A stretch of 64,000 nt of DNA from Flagellimonas sp. S3867 (GCF_014698935.1 NZ_JACVMN010000001.1:1-64000); one strand, 5' to 3'; numbered from the stretch's first letter, positions 9,317-18,924 are shown. The notes: generated by a model from the letters alone, not told the origin. Program-made: numbers and translations.

Positions 9317-9686
9317 TATGAAAGACATAGACAAATTAATTAAAGAGACTTTAACTAAAGAAGAGGCTAAGTTTTATGATGAATTGGATGAGCAAAACCT
9401 TTTTCAAATGCTTGGCGGATTGTTTAAAGGAAAAAACTCTTGGCTAGCATTGATTATGAATGTTATAAATGCGGTGGTCTTTGGGTTGCTTATTTATTGC
9501 ATAATACAAACGTTTGATGTGGAAAACACCAACGATTTAATTCTATGGGTAGGAGGTGTTTTAGTATGTTTTTTAACCATTAGCATGTTAAAAATTTATA
9601 TGTGGATGCAAATTCATAGGAATGCATTAATGAGAGAAATAAAAAGATTGGAGTTGCTGATATCTGCCCAAGTCCAAAAAAGATAG
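9306..9686 (+). CDS. DUF6768-like small membrane protein, sigma-factor partner
   Basis: The 126-residue product has a charged soluble N-terminus of about 50 residues, two hydrophobic helices (about 52-70 and 78-97) and a charged C-terminal amphipathic tail. It resembles the Bacteroidota DUF6768 family (recognised by pattern). It lacks the HxxxCxxC zinc motif of classic anti-sigma factors. The 11-base overlap with the sigma gene implies translational coupling, so a role in holding or modulating that sigma factor is plausible but inferred. A second ATG at 9318 is an alternative start. Confidence 0.75.
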   Translation: MKTNMKDIDKLIKETLTKEEAKFYDELDEQNLFQMLGGLFKGKNSWLALIMNVINAVVFGLLIYCIIQTFDVENTNDLILWVGGVLVCFLTISMLKIYMWMQIHRNALMREIKRLELLISAQVQKR

Positions 9687-9837
9687 GATGAATGAATCAA
9701 ATTTGATGAAATTCCCAAATATTTAATATTTTAGCGGCTCTTCAGGGATGATTTCTCTCCCACGCTGCTTTTTCGAGTCCTCGAAAGAATAAAGGTATTG
9801 TAGGAATGGTTGTTTTATTAATTTAATTATAACTAAA

Positions 9838-11079
9838 ATGGCTGTTTTAGAGCATTTAACATCGCAACATGCGATAGATTTAGAAAACAAGTATGGAGCC
9901 CAGAACTATCACCCGCTACCCGTTGTATTAAGTAGGGGAGAAGGTGTTTATGTATGGGATGTAGAAGGCAACAAGTATTACGATTTTTTGTCTGCCTACT
10001 CGGCGGTTAACCAAGGGCATTGCCATCCAAAGATTATTGCCGCCCTTAAGAACCAAGCTGAAAAGCTTACCCTTACTTCCCGTGCATTTTATAATGATAT
10101 GTTGGGGAAGTATGAAGAATTTGTGACCCAATATTTTGGTTTTGACAAATTGTTACCGATGAATACCGGTGCTGAAGCCGTAGAAACCGCGCTAAAGTTG
10201 GCCAGAAAATGGGCATATGAGAAAAAAGGTGTTCCAACAAATCAGGCCAAGATAATTGTGTGCCAAAACAATTTTCATGGCCGTACGATTTCAATTATTT
10301 CAGCATCGAACGATCCTGTGGCCACTGAAAACTTTGGCCCGTTTACTCCTGGTATTGTTTCCATCCGTTATAACGATATCAGTGCACTACAAGAGGCATT
10401 AAAAGACGAAAACGTTGCTGCATTTTTGGTTGAACCTATACAGGGAGAAGCAGGGGTTTATGTTCCTGCGGAAAATTATATAGGTGAGGCATATGACTTG
10501 TGTAAGTCCCATAATGTACTCTTTATGGCAGATGAAGTGCAAACAGGTATTGCAAGAACTGGTAAACTTTTGGCGGTTGACCATGAAGGTATAAAGCCAG
10601 ATGTGCTGATTTTGGGCAAAGCCATTTCTGGTGGGGTATTGCCTGTATCGGCTGTTCTGGCCAACAATGAGATTATGGAGGTCATTAGACCCGGTAATCA
10701 TGGTTCTACCTTCGGTGGAAACCCCTTGGCCTGTGCTGTGGCAACGGCTGCCCTGGAAGTGGTAGAAGAAGAAGGGCTGGCCCAAAACGCATCGGAATTG
10801 GGAGAGCTATTTCGTAAAGAAATGGAAAAACTCATTCAAGAAACCAATTTGGTACGTTTGGTTAGGGGAAAAGGTCTTTTAAATGCCATTGTGATCAATG
10901 ATTCTGAGGACAGTTCCACTGCCTGGGAAATTTGTATGGCTTTGAAAGAAAACGGTCTTTTGGCAAAGCCGACCCATGGGAACATTATCCGATTTGCGCC
11001 ACCTCTGGTAATGAACAGGGAGCAATTATTGGAGTGCGTTTCCATTATTTCAAAAACACTTCGAGAGTTCGAAAAATAG
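9838..11079 (+). CDS. rocD: Ornithine--oxo-acid aminotransferase
   Basis: This 413-residue class-III PLP-dependent aminotransferase interconverts ornithine and 2-oxoglutarate with glutamate semialdehyde and glutamate, in the cytoplasm. The PLP lysine is K261 ([10 protein letters not shown]), the PLP ring aspartate is D232 (ADEVQTG), and [10 protein letters not shown] (109-118) binds the phosphate. The N-terminal [18 protein letters not shown] and [13 protein letters not shown] segments are those of ornithine aminotransferase rather than acetylornithine aminotransferase. It is monocistronic: 150 bases without a gene lie upstream (including the palindrome ATCAAATTTGAT at 9696-9707), and a strong terminator follows. 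Confidence 0.94.
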   Translation: MAVLEHLTSQHAIDLENKYGAQNYHPLPVVLSRGEGVYVWDVEGNKYYDFLSAYSAVNQGHCHPKIIAALKNQAEKLTLTSRAFYNDMLGKYEEFVTQYFGFDKLLPMNTGAEAVETALKLARKWAYEKKGVPTNQAKIIVCQNNFHGRTISIISASNDPVATENFGPFTPGIVSIRYNDISALQEALKDENVAAFLVEPIQGEAGVYVPAENYIGEAYDLCKSHNVLFMADEVQTGIARTGKLLAVDHEGIKPDVLILGKAISGGVLPVSAVLANNEIMEVIRPGNHGSTFGGNPLACAVATAALEVVEEEGLAQNASELGELFRKEMEKLIQETNLVRLVRGKGLLNAIVINDSEDSSTAWEICMALKENGLLAKPTHGNIIRFAPPLVMNREQLLECVSIISKTLREFEK

Positions 11080-11080
11080 A

Positions 11081-11105
11081 AAAAAGCCCCATATGGGGCT
11101 TTTTT
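11081..11105. terminator. Bidirectional terminator between rocD and the converging gene
   Basis: A perfect palindrome centred at 11092/11093 (AAAAAGCCCC with GGGGCTTTTT around ATAT) has A-rich and T-rich flanks, so it can end transcripts on both strands. It lies just after the rocD stop and shortly after the end of the minus-strand gene at 11126. Confidence 0.88.
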
Positions 11106-11125
11106 ATTATACTATTTTGCTGTTT

Positions 11126-12442
11126 TTAGGGAGCAGAATTTCCTTCTTTTGTTCTTGCTCTACGCAGTTGACGTTGGATTTTTCGTATTGCGGACTCAAT
11201 AGATTTTTCAGGTTCAATGATATTGTATTCCCCCCAAAAATCAGGATCGGAAAATCCTATGGCTTCATCACTTAAAATAATCGACTTTTTAATACGGTCC
11301 CTGTTTTTCGGAAGCTCACCGCTTAGGTTCTTTTCCCAATCTGTTACGGCCATTTCAGCGGTCATACTATATACTGAATTGAACAGCTTATCATCCCAGT
11401 CCACCTTAAATTCAAGAAGCACATTGCTATAACCGTAATACCATCTTCCGCCTTTTTCTCGATAATCTACCCTATAGGCAACCTCAGTGGGCCATACATC
11501 TACTTTTGCGGGTTTTCTTCTCACAAAAAGTTTGGCAGCTTTCACCTTATCGGTAATATTAAGCGTATAGATTGCACTCGTCAACGTCTTTTGGTCAACA
11601 TCTATGAAAAGTTCACCAGCATAAAGTGGTTCCGAAATAGTCTCCAATTGGTCGAACCTAATCACATAAATTAATTTATCATTGATTCTAGTGGACCTGC
11701 TGAAGGTAAACCTGTAATTTTGAATGGATCCTTCGGAAAAAATATATTCTGGATATTTCATAATATCCACATATAAGGTATTGAAAGGTCCACCCTGAAG
11801 TTTAAGGGCTACCGTATCAAGTTTGCTGTAATCCGTACTTTTTCTTGCTTTATAAAGTTCCACGGCATCTCTGCGTATTGATGTATAGGGAGATTTATAA
11901 ATATTTACCACAGCTTCAGACAGCGATACATTCCGCTTTCTCTTTTTTATGGTTTCCCGATAAAAAGCGGTCATCAAAGTAGGGTCGTCAAAATAATTAT
12001 CCCCTTTACGAGCCAACGTTTCCCTAACCAAGGCTCTGGCATCCTTGGGTGCGTTGATGTTCACTTCGGTAAGCTCGGTAACAGAAACCACAAGCGAAAT
12101 CTTGTTACGATTGGATTTAAGTTGTGCTATGGGAATGCTTTTGCTTTTATATCCCAAAAAAGAAACTATTACTGTGCCATCTTCTATTATGCTATTTGGA
12201 ATTTTCAATTGAAAACTACCTTCTGTATTGGTAATGGTACTGATATTAGTTCCTTCAACGGAAAGGGTTGCAAATACAAGTGGTTTATTGGAAGAGGCAT
12301 CCGTAACTTCACCTTTATATTGTGAGAAACTCTCTTGATCTTGAAATCCAAATGCCTTCGAAGTGCCCATTATCATCATAAGACATATGGAAAATGCCAA
12401 TGTAAGGGTCTTGTGCTGAGGTTTTAACCATGGTCCATTCAT
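11126..12442 (-). CDS. CarboxypepD_reg-like domain protein, exported
   Basis: This 438-residue protein has an N-terminal hydrophobic signal segment (about residues 13-33). A carboxypeptidase-regulatory-like beta-sandwich follows (about 40-115: YKGEVTDASSNKPLVFATL, then TNTEGSFQLKIP and VSFLGYKS), as found at the N-terminus of many Bacteroidota outer-membrane proteins. The remaining ~300 residues are beta-rich with basic clusters and a lysine/arginine-rich C-terminus (QRQLRRARTKEG). There is no TonB-receptor barrel. It is probably a periplasmic or outer-membrane-associated protein of unknown function. Confidence 0.8.
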   Translation of the reverse strand: MNGPWLKPQHKTLTLAFSICLMMIMGTSKAFGFQDQESFSQYKGEVTDASSNKPLVFATLSVEGTNISTITNTEGSFQLKIPNSIIEDGTVIVSFLGYKSKSIPIAQLKSNRNKISLVVSVTELTEVNINAPKDARALVRETLARKGDNYFDDPTLMTAFYRETIKKRKRNVSLSEAVVNIYKSPYTSIRRDAVELYKARKSTDYSKLDTVALKLQGGPFNTLYVDIMKYPEYIFSEGSIQNYRFTFSRSTRINDKLIYVIRFDQLETISEPLYAGELFIDVDQKTLTSAIYTLNITDKVKAAKLFVRRKPAKVDVWPTEVAYRVDYREKGGRWYYGYSNVLLEFKVDWDDKLFNSVYSMTAEMAVTDWEKNLSGELPKNRDRIKKSIILSDEAIGFSDPDFWGEYNIIEPEKSIESAIRKIQRQLRRARTKEGNSAP

Positions 12443-12622
12443 AACAACTGCATTTTTTGATTAAAAAACTATTACTCTAAATTAATGATTTTTAATGATA
12501 TAGCGAATGGATATGTATTCTATTCAAAATGCTTAAATCCACAAATTCGTATACATTACCATGGGTTAAAATTCCATTATCATGATTTCGCTCCTACCAT
12601 AGTAGCATAAAAAGTGGAAAAC

Positions 12623-15076
12623 TTAATCTACCATAAAAAGGGCATTGGCAAAAAACAGTTTTCCATTTTCCCAGAATCCTCGAAACAACGGATTGTCAAC
12701 CATATAGATTACTTGACCTTTTCCAAAGGACTCCACTCCGAAAACCAAAGAGTTGCCCACTTTTTTTTGTGCATCACTTCCCGCAAATCCGGAAACTGGT
12801 TTGGTATTGCTCTCAAGATAAACGGCATTACCATTTTTTAAGTAATCGTAGCTCTCACTTCCTAATTTTAGGGTAAAATAATCCGTTCCATAACCATAAC
12901 CTAAAGGATGGGTGTTGTCCACCTTGGTTTTGAAAATTGCGCCGGTGATGGCATTTTTTATGCGTTCCCTTTGGGTATTTTTGTGTGGCTTGGGCTTGTT
13001 TTTGGTAGAATCTTTGGGAATTTCTTTCTTTTTGATACTGAATCCTTTTTCACCATCTATTCCATTAATTGAGCCACCCATTGCTATCAATTTTCCACCA
13101 CTTTTCACCCATTCCTTCAATTTTTTCAATTGATTTTCAGAAATGGCATTGTTGTAATTTCCTCCTGGAAGAATTAGGATTTGATAATCGTTTAAATCCA
13201 CTTTTCCCCAATAATCACTATCGATAACAGTAAGTGGATAATGCAGTTGCTGTTCAAAAAAGTGCCAAATTTCTCCAAAACGCAGTGTCGAGGTTGGTTT
13301 ACCAGATAGGATAGCGACCTTGGGTTTTGTGATCATTTGCACATAAGAAGACCCGAAATCCTTTCCTGAGTCTACAAAACCAGTAGGAGTAGATTGTAAC
13401 TTGACATAATGCTTGGCAGCTATTTCTGTAAGCTTTGGAATAAAATCGTTTTTGTGTTTATTATCAGCTTTTGTTATAATCAGACTTCCTCTCTGATAAG
13501 ATTTGCCATCTAGGGTAAAAGGATAATGGGTGTTGCGCACTCTAATGCCAGCGGTCAATAACTCGGCCAGAAATCTGGCATTTTTCATGCTCTTCCATTC
13601 GGACATATAGGCGTACGCATCTTGACGGATATCACCGTGATTTGCTTGCGAAACCGATTTATTATCCGGCTGTGCATTGATTTGACTGGTTGAGGCTATT
13701 GCATCCAATCCGTAGGCATATGGTAAGGACCAAGCGGTAATATCGTAAGTAAGTGAATCGCTCAATTTGGCATTGGGTTCAAACAGCACCTTTACCAGGG
13801 TACCTTTGGTTTGGTTTGTGGAAACCACGAGACTGTTATCGGATATAGCAGCACTCCCATTAGACCCTGTGGCATAATTGAACCCCTTGGCGGAGCCTTT
13901 GGACGGAGAACCAAACTTAATTTTATGTTTGTTGAGCAAAGCTTTAAGGGCGTCCATTTTATCGGAATTCCCATTAAGCACATAGCTTTTGTACTTGAAA
14001 CTTCTGTTTTTATAGAATTTCCTGAACTCTGTATTTAATTTATCTGAATTGTTTGAGGACACTTCAATAGTAGATAAACCAGTGGTGTAGTGATGGGCAA
14101 TTCTATCTTTTAAGGTGAGTGTATCACCAATTTTAGTTATTACTCCAAGACCTCCACGTCCGCTTCCACCTTGCTCATAGGTCATTCCAATGGCACCATT
14201 ATAGGTAGGGTAGGTGTCCCCATAACTGGGATAGAAAAGATCAAAGATTTCCTTGGTAAAATAGAACCAGCCGTTGGCATCGAAATATTTGGCGTGGTTT
14301 TTTCCTAAAGTAACTTGAAAATCACGTTGAAAGTTGGTAATCACTTCGTGATAAGGCTCTGCCGCAGGCGCAAAATAGTATGGATTGTCCACTCCTTGCT
14401 CATGGAAGTCGACATGCACGTGAGGCAACCATTCATTATAAACTTTTATGCGGTTTTGACTTTCCACTTGGGTAAGCCAGGCCCAATCTCTGTTCAAATC
14501 AAACATATAGTGGTTGCTCCTTCCGTTCCACCAACCTTCATTATGCTCTTTACTATTGGGATCTACTTGATAGGGTGCATTTTTATATTGATTGTACCAA
14601 TTGCTATATCGATCACGCCCATCTGGGTTGATACAGGGATCCATGATAACCACAGTATTTTCTAAATAAGAACTTTTGCTTGTCAACAAATCGAAAATGG
14701 TCTGCATGGATGCTTCCGTGCTTACACTTTCGTTTCCGTGTACATTATAACTTAGCCAAACTATGGCTTTTGATGAATTTCCCGTGCCTTCTGTATCCTT
14801 TAAATGCTCTTGTCTTATACTTTCTAGGTTGGAAATATTCTCTGCTGATGACACATAAACCAATAACAGCGGCCTGCGTTCATTGGTTTGGCCATAAACA
14901 GTGAGTTTTACCCTATCTGGCGCCTCTTTGGCCAGGTATTCATAATAATCCACCACTTCGTGGTGTCTGGTAAATTCAGTACCAAGTTCGTAACCCAAAA
15001 ATTCTGAGGGTGATTGTAGTTGAGCCGTTGATACAATTGAAAACAGGAAGAACGATAACAGTAAAATTCTTGTCAT
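12623..15076 (-). CDS. Secreted M14-family metallocarboxypeptidase with C-terminal GATase-like domain
   Basis: This 817-residue protein has a signal peptide (1-18, ending STAQ). It has an M14 peptidase domain (about 25-345) with zinc ligands H113 and E116 in HGNES, the substrate-binding DLNRDW (193-198), a third ligand histidine in VDFHEQG (about H225), and a candidate catalytic glutamate in MTYEQGG. A later segment (about 600-720: KVAILSGKP...YQILILPGGNY...LKEWVKSGGKLIAMGG) looks like a glutamine-amidotransferase/DJ-1-like fold. That combination is common in Bacteroidota M14 proteins and is probably non-catalytic. The enzyme likely trims peptides in the periplasm or outside the cell. About 180 bases without a gene separate it from the preceding gene. 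Confidence 0.9.
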   Translation of the reverse strand: MTRILLLSFFLFSIVSTAQLQSPSEFLGYELGTEFTRHHEVVDYYEYLAKEAPDRVKLTVYGQTNERRPLLLVYVSSAENISNLESIRQEHLKDTEGTGNSSKAIVWLSYNVHGNESVSTEASMQTIFDLLTSKSSYLENTVVIMDPCINPDGRDRYSNWYNQYKNAPYQVDPNSKEHNEGWWNGRSNHYMFDLNRDWAWLTQVESQNRIKVYNEWLPHVHVDFHEQGVDNPYYFAPAAEPYHEVITNFQRDFQVTLGKNHAKYFDANGWFYFTKEIFDLFYPSYGDTYPTYNGAIGMTYEQGGSGRGGLGVITKIGDTLTLKDRIAHHYTTGLSTIEVSSNNSDKLNTEFRKFYKNRSFKYKSYVLNGNSDKMDALKALLNKHKIKFGSPSKGSAKGFNYATGSNGSAAISDNSLVVSTNQTKGTLVKVLFEPNAKLSDSLTYDITAWSLPYAYGLDAIASTSQINAQPDNKSVSQANHGDIRQDAYAYMSEWKSMKNARFLAELLTAGIRVRNTHYPFTLDGKSYQRGSLIITKADNKHKNDFIPKLTEIAAKHYVKLQSTPTGFVDSGKDFGSSYVQMITKPKVAILSGKPTSTLRFGEIWHFFEQQLHYPLTVIDSDYWGKVDLNDYQILILPGGNYNNAISENQLKKLKEWVKSGGKLIAMGGSINGIDGEKGFSIKKKEIPKDSTKNKPKPHKNTQRERIKNAITGAIFKTKVDNTHPLGYGYGTDYFTLKLGSESYDYLKNGNAVYLESNTKPVSGFAGSDAQKKVGNSLVFGVESFGKGQVIYMVDNPLFRGFWENGKLFFANALFMVD

Positions 15077-15228
15077 TTAGAGTGAATTAGTCTATCCAAA
15101 TCTAACAATAAATTAACGAACAAGCGGCCTTCTTTAATGACCATTGTCTGCCGTCTTTGAGCAATTAACGTATTTTTAGGAATAGAAAAAAAGAAGAGGT
15201 TTATCTTTAGCCCGATATTTCAACTTTA

Positions 15229-16830
15229 ATGGAAGTAGATTGTATACCGTTTAAGGAAACAGGTTATTTTTCCAAACTTATTTGCGATTATCTGGACCAA
15301 GAAAAGGGATTGTCACCCTTTTTTAACAGATTTCCTGATATTAAGAACTTCAAGGATCAGATTGAGGAAAAGGAATCCCATTTTCCTGAAACATTTAGAC
15401 CCATTTTGGTAAATGCACTTAAAGAGCAGCATCAAAATGTTAAGATTTCCGAAGCGACTGCCAATAATATAGCTCTTTTGGGTAATAAAAAGGCGTTTAC
15501 CGTGGTCACTGGGCATCAGCTAAATCTATTTACGGGACCCTTGTACTTTTTGTACAAAATTATCTCCACGATAAATCTTACAAGGCAGTTAAAGGAGGCA
15601 TATCCTACATATGATTTTGTTCCCGTGTATTGGATGGCCACTGAAGATCATGATTTTGAGGAGATCAATTATTTCAACTTTAGGGGAAAGAAGGTACAAT
15701 GGAATCGAGATGCTGCCGGTGCAGTCGGAAAGTTGAGAACAGATGATTTACAAGTCGTTTTTAATACTTTTTCCTCTGAATTGGGTAGTTCTTCACAGGC
15801 AAAACAGTTGAAAGAACTTTTTCAACAAGCCTATTTGAAGCATGCGAATTTATCTGAAGCTACACGTTTTTTAGCCAATGAACTTTTTGGAGAACATGGT
15901 TTGGTAATCGTTGATGGAGATGATTCTGAATTAAAAAAATTGTTGACCTCATACGCCAAAAAAGACATTTTTGAACATATTTCTTATCAGAAGGTATCGG
16001 ACTCTATTGAAGCACTAAAGAAAGTCTCCTCAGATTACACTATTCAAGTTAATCCTAGGGAAATAAATTATTTCTATTTGGCAGAGGGAGTCCGTGAGCG
16101 TATTGTTAAGGAAGATGAAAGTTACAAAGTTAACAACACCGATATTCAATTTTCACAAGGCGAATTGGAAGAGGAACTCCAAAATCACCCAGAACGATTT
16201 TCTCCAAATGTTATTGCCAGACCATTATATCAAGAAGCGATTTTACCAAACCTCTGTTATGTTGGAGGAGGAGGGGAGCTGGCCTATTGGTTGGAACTGA
16301 AGTCGTACTTTGAAGCAATGGAAATTCCCTTTCCCATGCTATTGCTTCGTAACTCGGCACTTGTGCTCACAGAAAAGCAGGCCAAGAGAGTAGAAAAATT
16401 GGATTTGAAGGTTTCAGATTTGTTTTTAAAGCAGAATAGTTTTATCAATAAGAAGATTAGAGAAATCTCGAATATCGATATTGATTTTTCAGCCCAAAAG
16501 AAACATTTAGAGGAGCAGTTCAGCTCCATGTACCAATTGGCAGAAGCAACCGATAAAACTTTTGTCGGCGCTGTAAAGGCACAAGAGGTAAAGCAGAAAA
16601 AAGGATTGGATGCTTTGGAAAAACGATTGTTAAAGGCTCAGAAAAGAAAGTTGAAAGATCATGTCATTCGAATGACAGATATTCAAAATGAGCTATTTCC
16701 TAACCAATCCCTGCAAGAGCGTCAGCTTAACTTTTCAGAATTGTATTTGGAAATGGGAGAAACGCTTATTCCTACCCTAATGGATTGCCTAAATCCACTT
16801 ACAGATAAATTTATTGTGGTAAAGCATTAA
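15229..16830 (+). CDS. bshC: Bacillithiol biosynthesis cysteine-adding enzyme
   Basis: This 533-residue protein is full length for BshC, which couples cysteine to glucosaminyl-malate in the last step of bacillithiol synthesis. Family landmarks are VTGHQLNLFTGPLYFLYKI (about 96-115), PVYWMATEDHDFEEINYF and the C-terminal coiled-coil region (about 400-490). The gene is monocistronic on the plus strand, between two minus-strand blocks. Bacillithiol is the main low-molecular-weight thiol in many Flavobacteriia, consistent with host assignment. bshA and bshB are not in this window. Confidence 0.93.
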   Translation: MEVDCIPFKETGYFSKLICDYLDQEKGLSPFFNRFPDIKNFKDQIEEKESHFPETFRPILVNALKEQHQNVKISEATANNIALLGNKKAFTVVTGHQLNLFTGPLYFLYKIISTINLTRQLKEAYPTYDFVPVYWMATEDHDFEEINYFNFRGKKVQWNRDAAGAVGKLRTDDLQVVFNTFSSELGSSSQAKQLKELFQQAYLKHANLSEATRFLANELFGEHGLVIVDGDDSELKKLLTSYAKKDIFEHISYQKVSDSIEALKKVSSDYTIQVNPREINYFYLAEGVRERIVKEDESYKVNNTDIQFSQGELEEELQNHPERFSPNVIARPLYQEAILPNLCYVGGGGELAYWLELKSYFEAMEIPFPMLLLRNSALVLTEKQAKRVEKLDLKVSDLFLKQNSFINKKIREISNIDIDFSAQKKHLEEQFSSMYQLAEATDKTFVGAVKAQEVKQKKGLDALEKRLLKAQKRKLKDHVIRMTDIQNELFPNQSLQERQLNFSELYLEMGETLIPTLMDCLNPLTDKFIVVKH

Positions 16831-16939
16831 ATTTTAACCCGATTTAAACAGTTGATTTTCAATATATTGATAATTAATTTTATCAAGAAACGCGGTTTTT
16901 CCCAAAAAAAGACTGAAATAAGGTAGGGTATCTTTCCAC

Positions 16940-17062
16940 CGAGTTGTTTTATACTTGAAAATTGCTATGAAATTTTCACAAACATGAGTGGTAAACTCAT
17001 ATGTTTAGGTTGGTTTTGATTTTATTTAAAAGCCCCGGAGTGGTTCCCGGGGCTTTTGTTTT
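16940..17062 (+). ncRNA. Candidate structured RNA: hairpin followed by terminator (weak)
   Basis: Between bshC and the converging gene are two stacked hairpins: 16980-16989 with 16995-17006 (AAACATGAGT pairing with ACTC and ATGTTT, two-base bulge), then a strong terminator at 17028-17057. No ORF of useful length fits. This could be a small RNA or simply the bshC 3' UTR. No convincing promoter was found, so confidence is low. Confidence 0.25.
17028..17062 (+). terminator. Rho-independent terminator (plus strand)
   Basis: Arms 17028-17038 (AAAAGCCCCGG) and 17047-17057 (CCGGGGCTTTT) form an 11-bp stem with an 8-base loop, followed by GTTTTT. The T tract favours the plus strand, so it ends the bshC transcript or a short RNA from this gap. 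Confidence 0.85.
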
Positions 17063-17083
17063 TAATACATTTTTTAAAAGAAA

Positions 17084-18778
17084 TCAGTTTCCACAGTTTG
17101 ATGGGACATCATCAGCTATGGTTTTGGTGTCAATTAATCGATCAATTGTATTTGTACCTCTAACAGTAACTTCGATATAATCATTTCCGACTTCGGTTAC
17201 TACACCTGTAAATTGGTTAAAAACAAATTGTGTGGTAATTTCATTCCCGGTTAGGGCCTGTCCGTCTTCTTGATAATTTCCTTTGATTCGAAATCTTTGG
17301 ACAAACGGAATCTTTATATTTTCATAGGTTTGATAAATATCAGCGACAAGGGTAGCTTTTTGTGAGGGCACAATAATACTCCGCTTGGTGGATAAGGTTA
17401 TGGTTTCTGAGGTTTCAAAGGCACCCGAAGTGGTACTGGTGCGTGTTTTGGATTCGCTGGCGGTATAAGTTTCGGAAACCGAACTGCTAATGGAAGTGCC
17501 GACTCCATAAAATTCAGCAGAAATTTCAGATTCCATCCCCACAGTCAAAGAATATTCTTCACTTGAACTTACCGACATCGACTCTTCCCATCCAAAAATA
17601 GATGTTGAGGTACGGGATTCTTCAACGCCCACTTCTTGTGATAATTGTCCACTACTACAATTCACCAGGGTGCTGTTATAGGCAAAAGCAGTTCCTGCGG
17701 GGGGAAGAATGGGTTGTAAGTGCTTGTATTCTATGGTTTGTATGTCCCAATTAATATCAAAAGCCATAATTCTAAAATAAAGTGGGGCGTTGTCTGTAGT
17801 ATTTTCATTGGCATTTGGCAAACCACCATTGTTTTGGGCTATTGGGTTCCCTGTTTTGATAGAGGTAAAGGTGTATTGCCCTAGACCTACTTTCTCAACT
17901 TTGAATTTATAATTGTCCCTATCTGCTGTATCTGGAGTGTTGCCCCCATTCAATCTACGATTTTCCACACTTTGTATATTTAATCTATTATCGCCATTTA
18001 AATACCAATAATAAATGGCATCCCCATCATGAACAGAGATGTTATATACCCCTGGCTCATTTTCCACTTCTTCAAAGAAGAAAGTTGAATAATATTGTGC
18101 AGCACCGGGTCCGTTAGGCGGATCAGTTGAATAATCCAATTGATTTAATGTATATATTACCATAGGTCTGTCAACAAGGTTATCTTGATAATGCCATGAT
18201 GTTGGCGCACCGTAAATATCACTAATCCCTTCTCGGACAACTTGCAAGTAATACGCAATGTCGTTACGTAAATTTATTTGGGCAAACTGGTCTTCGAGAT
18301 TTTCATTGTCAATTTCCTGCTCATCTGGACTTGATTTAAAAATTACTTGAGAGATTGATGTTGAGGCCAGTTCATTGCCATTTTCATCTTTGATGACTAT
18401 GGAAATATCTACACCTTTCAGCTCTTCTTTTGCTTCTTCAGATAATTCTTCATTTTTAAAGGATAGATAGGCGATATTGGTAAAAGGGTCTATGCTAACC
18501 GTATTTTCTTTTGGAATATCGCTTGCTGTGGCCGCAATGTTAATTTCTGCACTGGTAGGCTTATACCCTTTTTTGGCTATTTCCCTTGCACTGATGCTGA
18601 GGCCAATTTCTCCTTCGTCTTTTTCAATTTCATCTTCTGTGACACCATCACGGGTTTCTATTTTTTTGTTGGTACCATTTGGCAGGTTCTCGCCAGATTC
18701 ATCTTTAGTACACGCTAGTATCGTAATAAGAAGTAATAAGGTAAAAAATCTACTTAATAATTTAATTGTTGTTTTCAT
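17084..18778 (-). CDS. Aerolysin-like (beta-pore-forming) surface lipoprotein, predicted
   Basis: The 564-residue product starts with a lipoprotein signal: hydrophobic residues 11-22, lipobox ILAC (Cys 23), then TKDES, resembling the charged export signal that sends Flavobacteriaceae lipoproteins to the cell surface. Residues about 50-150 are beta-rich. About 200-345 read as a beta-trefoil-like lectin domain (YYWYLNGDNRLNIQS, GQYTFTSIKTGNPIAQNN). About 365-545 resemble the aerolysin/ETX-MTX2 pore module: long alternating strands, a Ser/Thr-rich stretch without charge bias (425-455, YGVGTSISSSVSETYTASES), then IKIPFVQRFRIKGNY. Cysteines 373 and 562 could form a disulfide. The start at 18778 is chosen because it gives a proper lipoprotein signal; an upstream ATG at 18868 would bury it. 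Family assignment is by pattern, not search. It lies downstream of two membrane TPR/HTH regulators. Confidence 0.62.
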   Translation of the reverse strand: MKTTIKLLSRFFTLLLLITILACTKDESGENLPNGTNKKIETRDGVTEDEIEKDEGEIGLSISAREIAKKGYKPTSAEINIAATASDIPKENTVSIDPFTNIAYLSFKNEELSEEAKEELKGVDISIVIKDENGNELASTSISQVIFKSSPDEQEIDNENLEDQFAQINLRNDIAYYLQVVREGISDIYGAPTSWHYQDNLVDRPMVIYTLNQLDYSTDPPNGPGAAQYYSTFFFEEVENEPGVYNISVHDGDAIYYWYLNGDNRLNIQSVENRRLNGGNTPDTADRDNYKFKVEKVGLGQYTFTSIKTGNPIAQNNGGLPNANENTTDNAPLYFRIMAFDINWDIQTIEYKHLQPILPPAGTAFAYNSTLVNCSSGQLSQEVGVEESRTSTSIFGWEESMSVSSSEEYSLTVGMESEISAEFYGVGTSISSSVSETYTASESKTRTSTTSGAFETSETITLSTKRSIIVPSQKATLVADIYQTYENIKIPFVQRFRIKGNYQEDGQALTGNEITTQFVFNQFTGVVTEVGNDYIEVTVRGTNTIDRLIDTKTIADDVPSNCGN

Positions 18779-18825
18779 CACTTTTTGTTTTGTGGTTAAA
18801 CTTTTCTGAATGTTTTGTGTGACTC

Positions 18826-18893
18826 GCTCGGTAAACGGTCTGCAGCCCTTAGCCGAGCAAGACCACAAAACTTGTTATGTTCAAATGCATAAC
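18826..18893 (-). promoter_or_regulatory. Structured 5' leader of the aerolysin-like gene
   Basis: Between the predicted promoter and the start codon are two inverted repeats: GTTATG/CATAAC (18874-18893, 8-base loop) and GCTCGGTAA pairing with TTAgCCGAGC (18826-18858, one-base bulge). They would form two hairpins in a leader of about 110 bases, much longer than is usual in this window. Function is unknown; it could be a post-transcriptional control site. Confidence 0.35.
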
Positions 18894-18897
18894 ACCA

Positions 18898-18924
18898 CAA
18901 ACCTAAAACGCTGATTTAGAGCAA
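18898..18924 (-). promoter_or_regulatory. Bacteroidota-type promoter for the aerolysin-like gene
   Basis: On the minus strand, TTG (18924-18922), a 16-base spacer and TAGGTTTG (18905-18898) match the -33 TTG / -7 TAnnTTTG promoter with a spacer one base short of the usual 17-23. Transcription would start near 18891. Four phased repeats lie just upstream. Confidence 0.45.

Noticed and set aside
9696..9707. Palindrome ATCAAATTTGAT in the gap before rocD as an operator.
   Set aside because: AT-rich palindromes of this kind occur by chance at this GC content; no repeat partner or regulator was seen, so it is only mentioned with rocD.
17084..18868. Longer start for the aerolysin-like gene at 18868.
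   Set aside because: The added 30 residues would precede a textbook lipoprotein signal, and they read like a chance in-frame extension into the structured leader.
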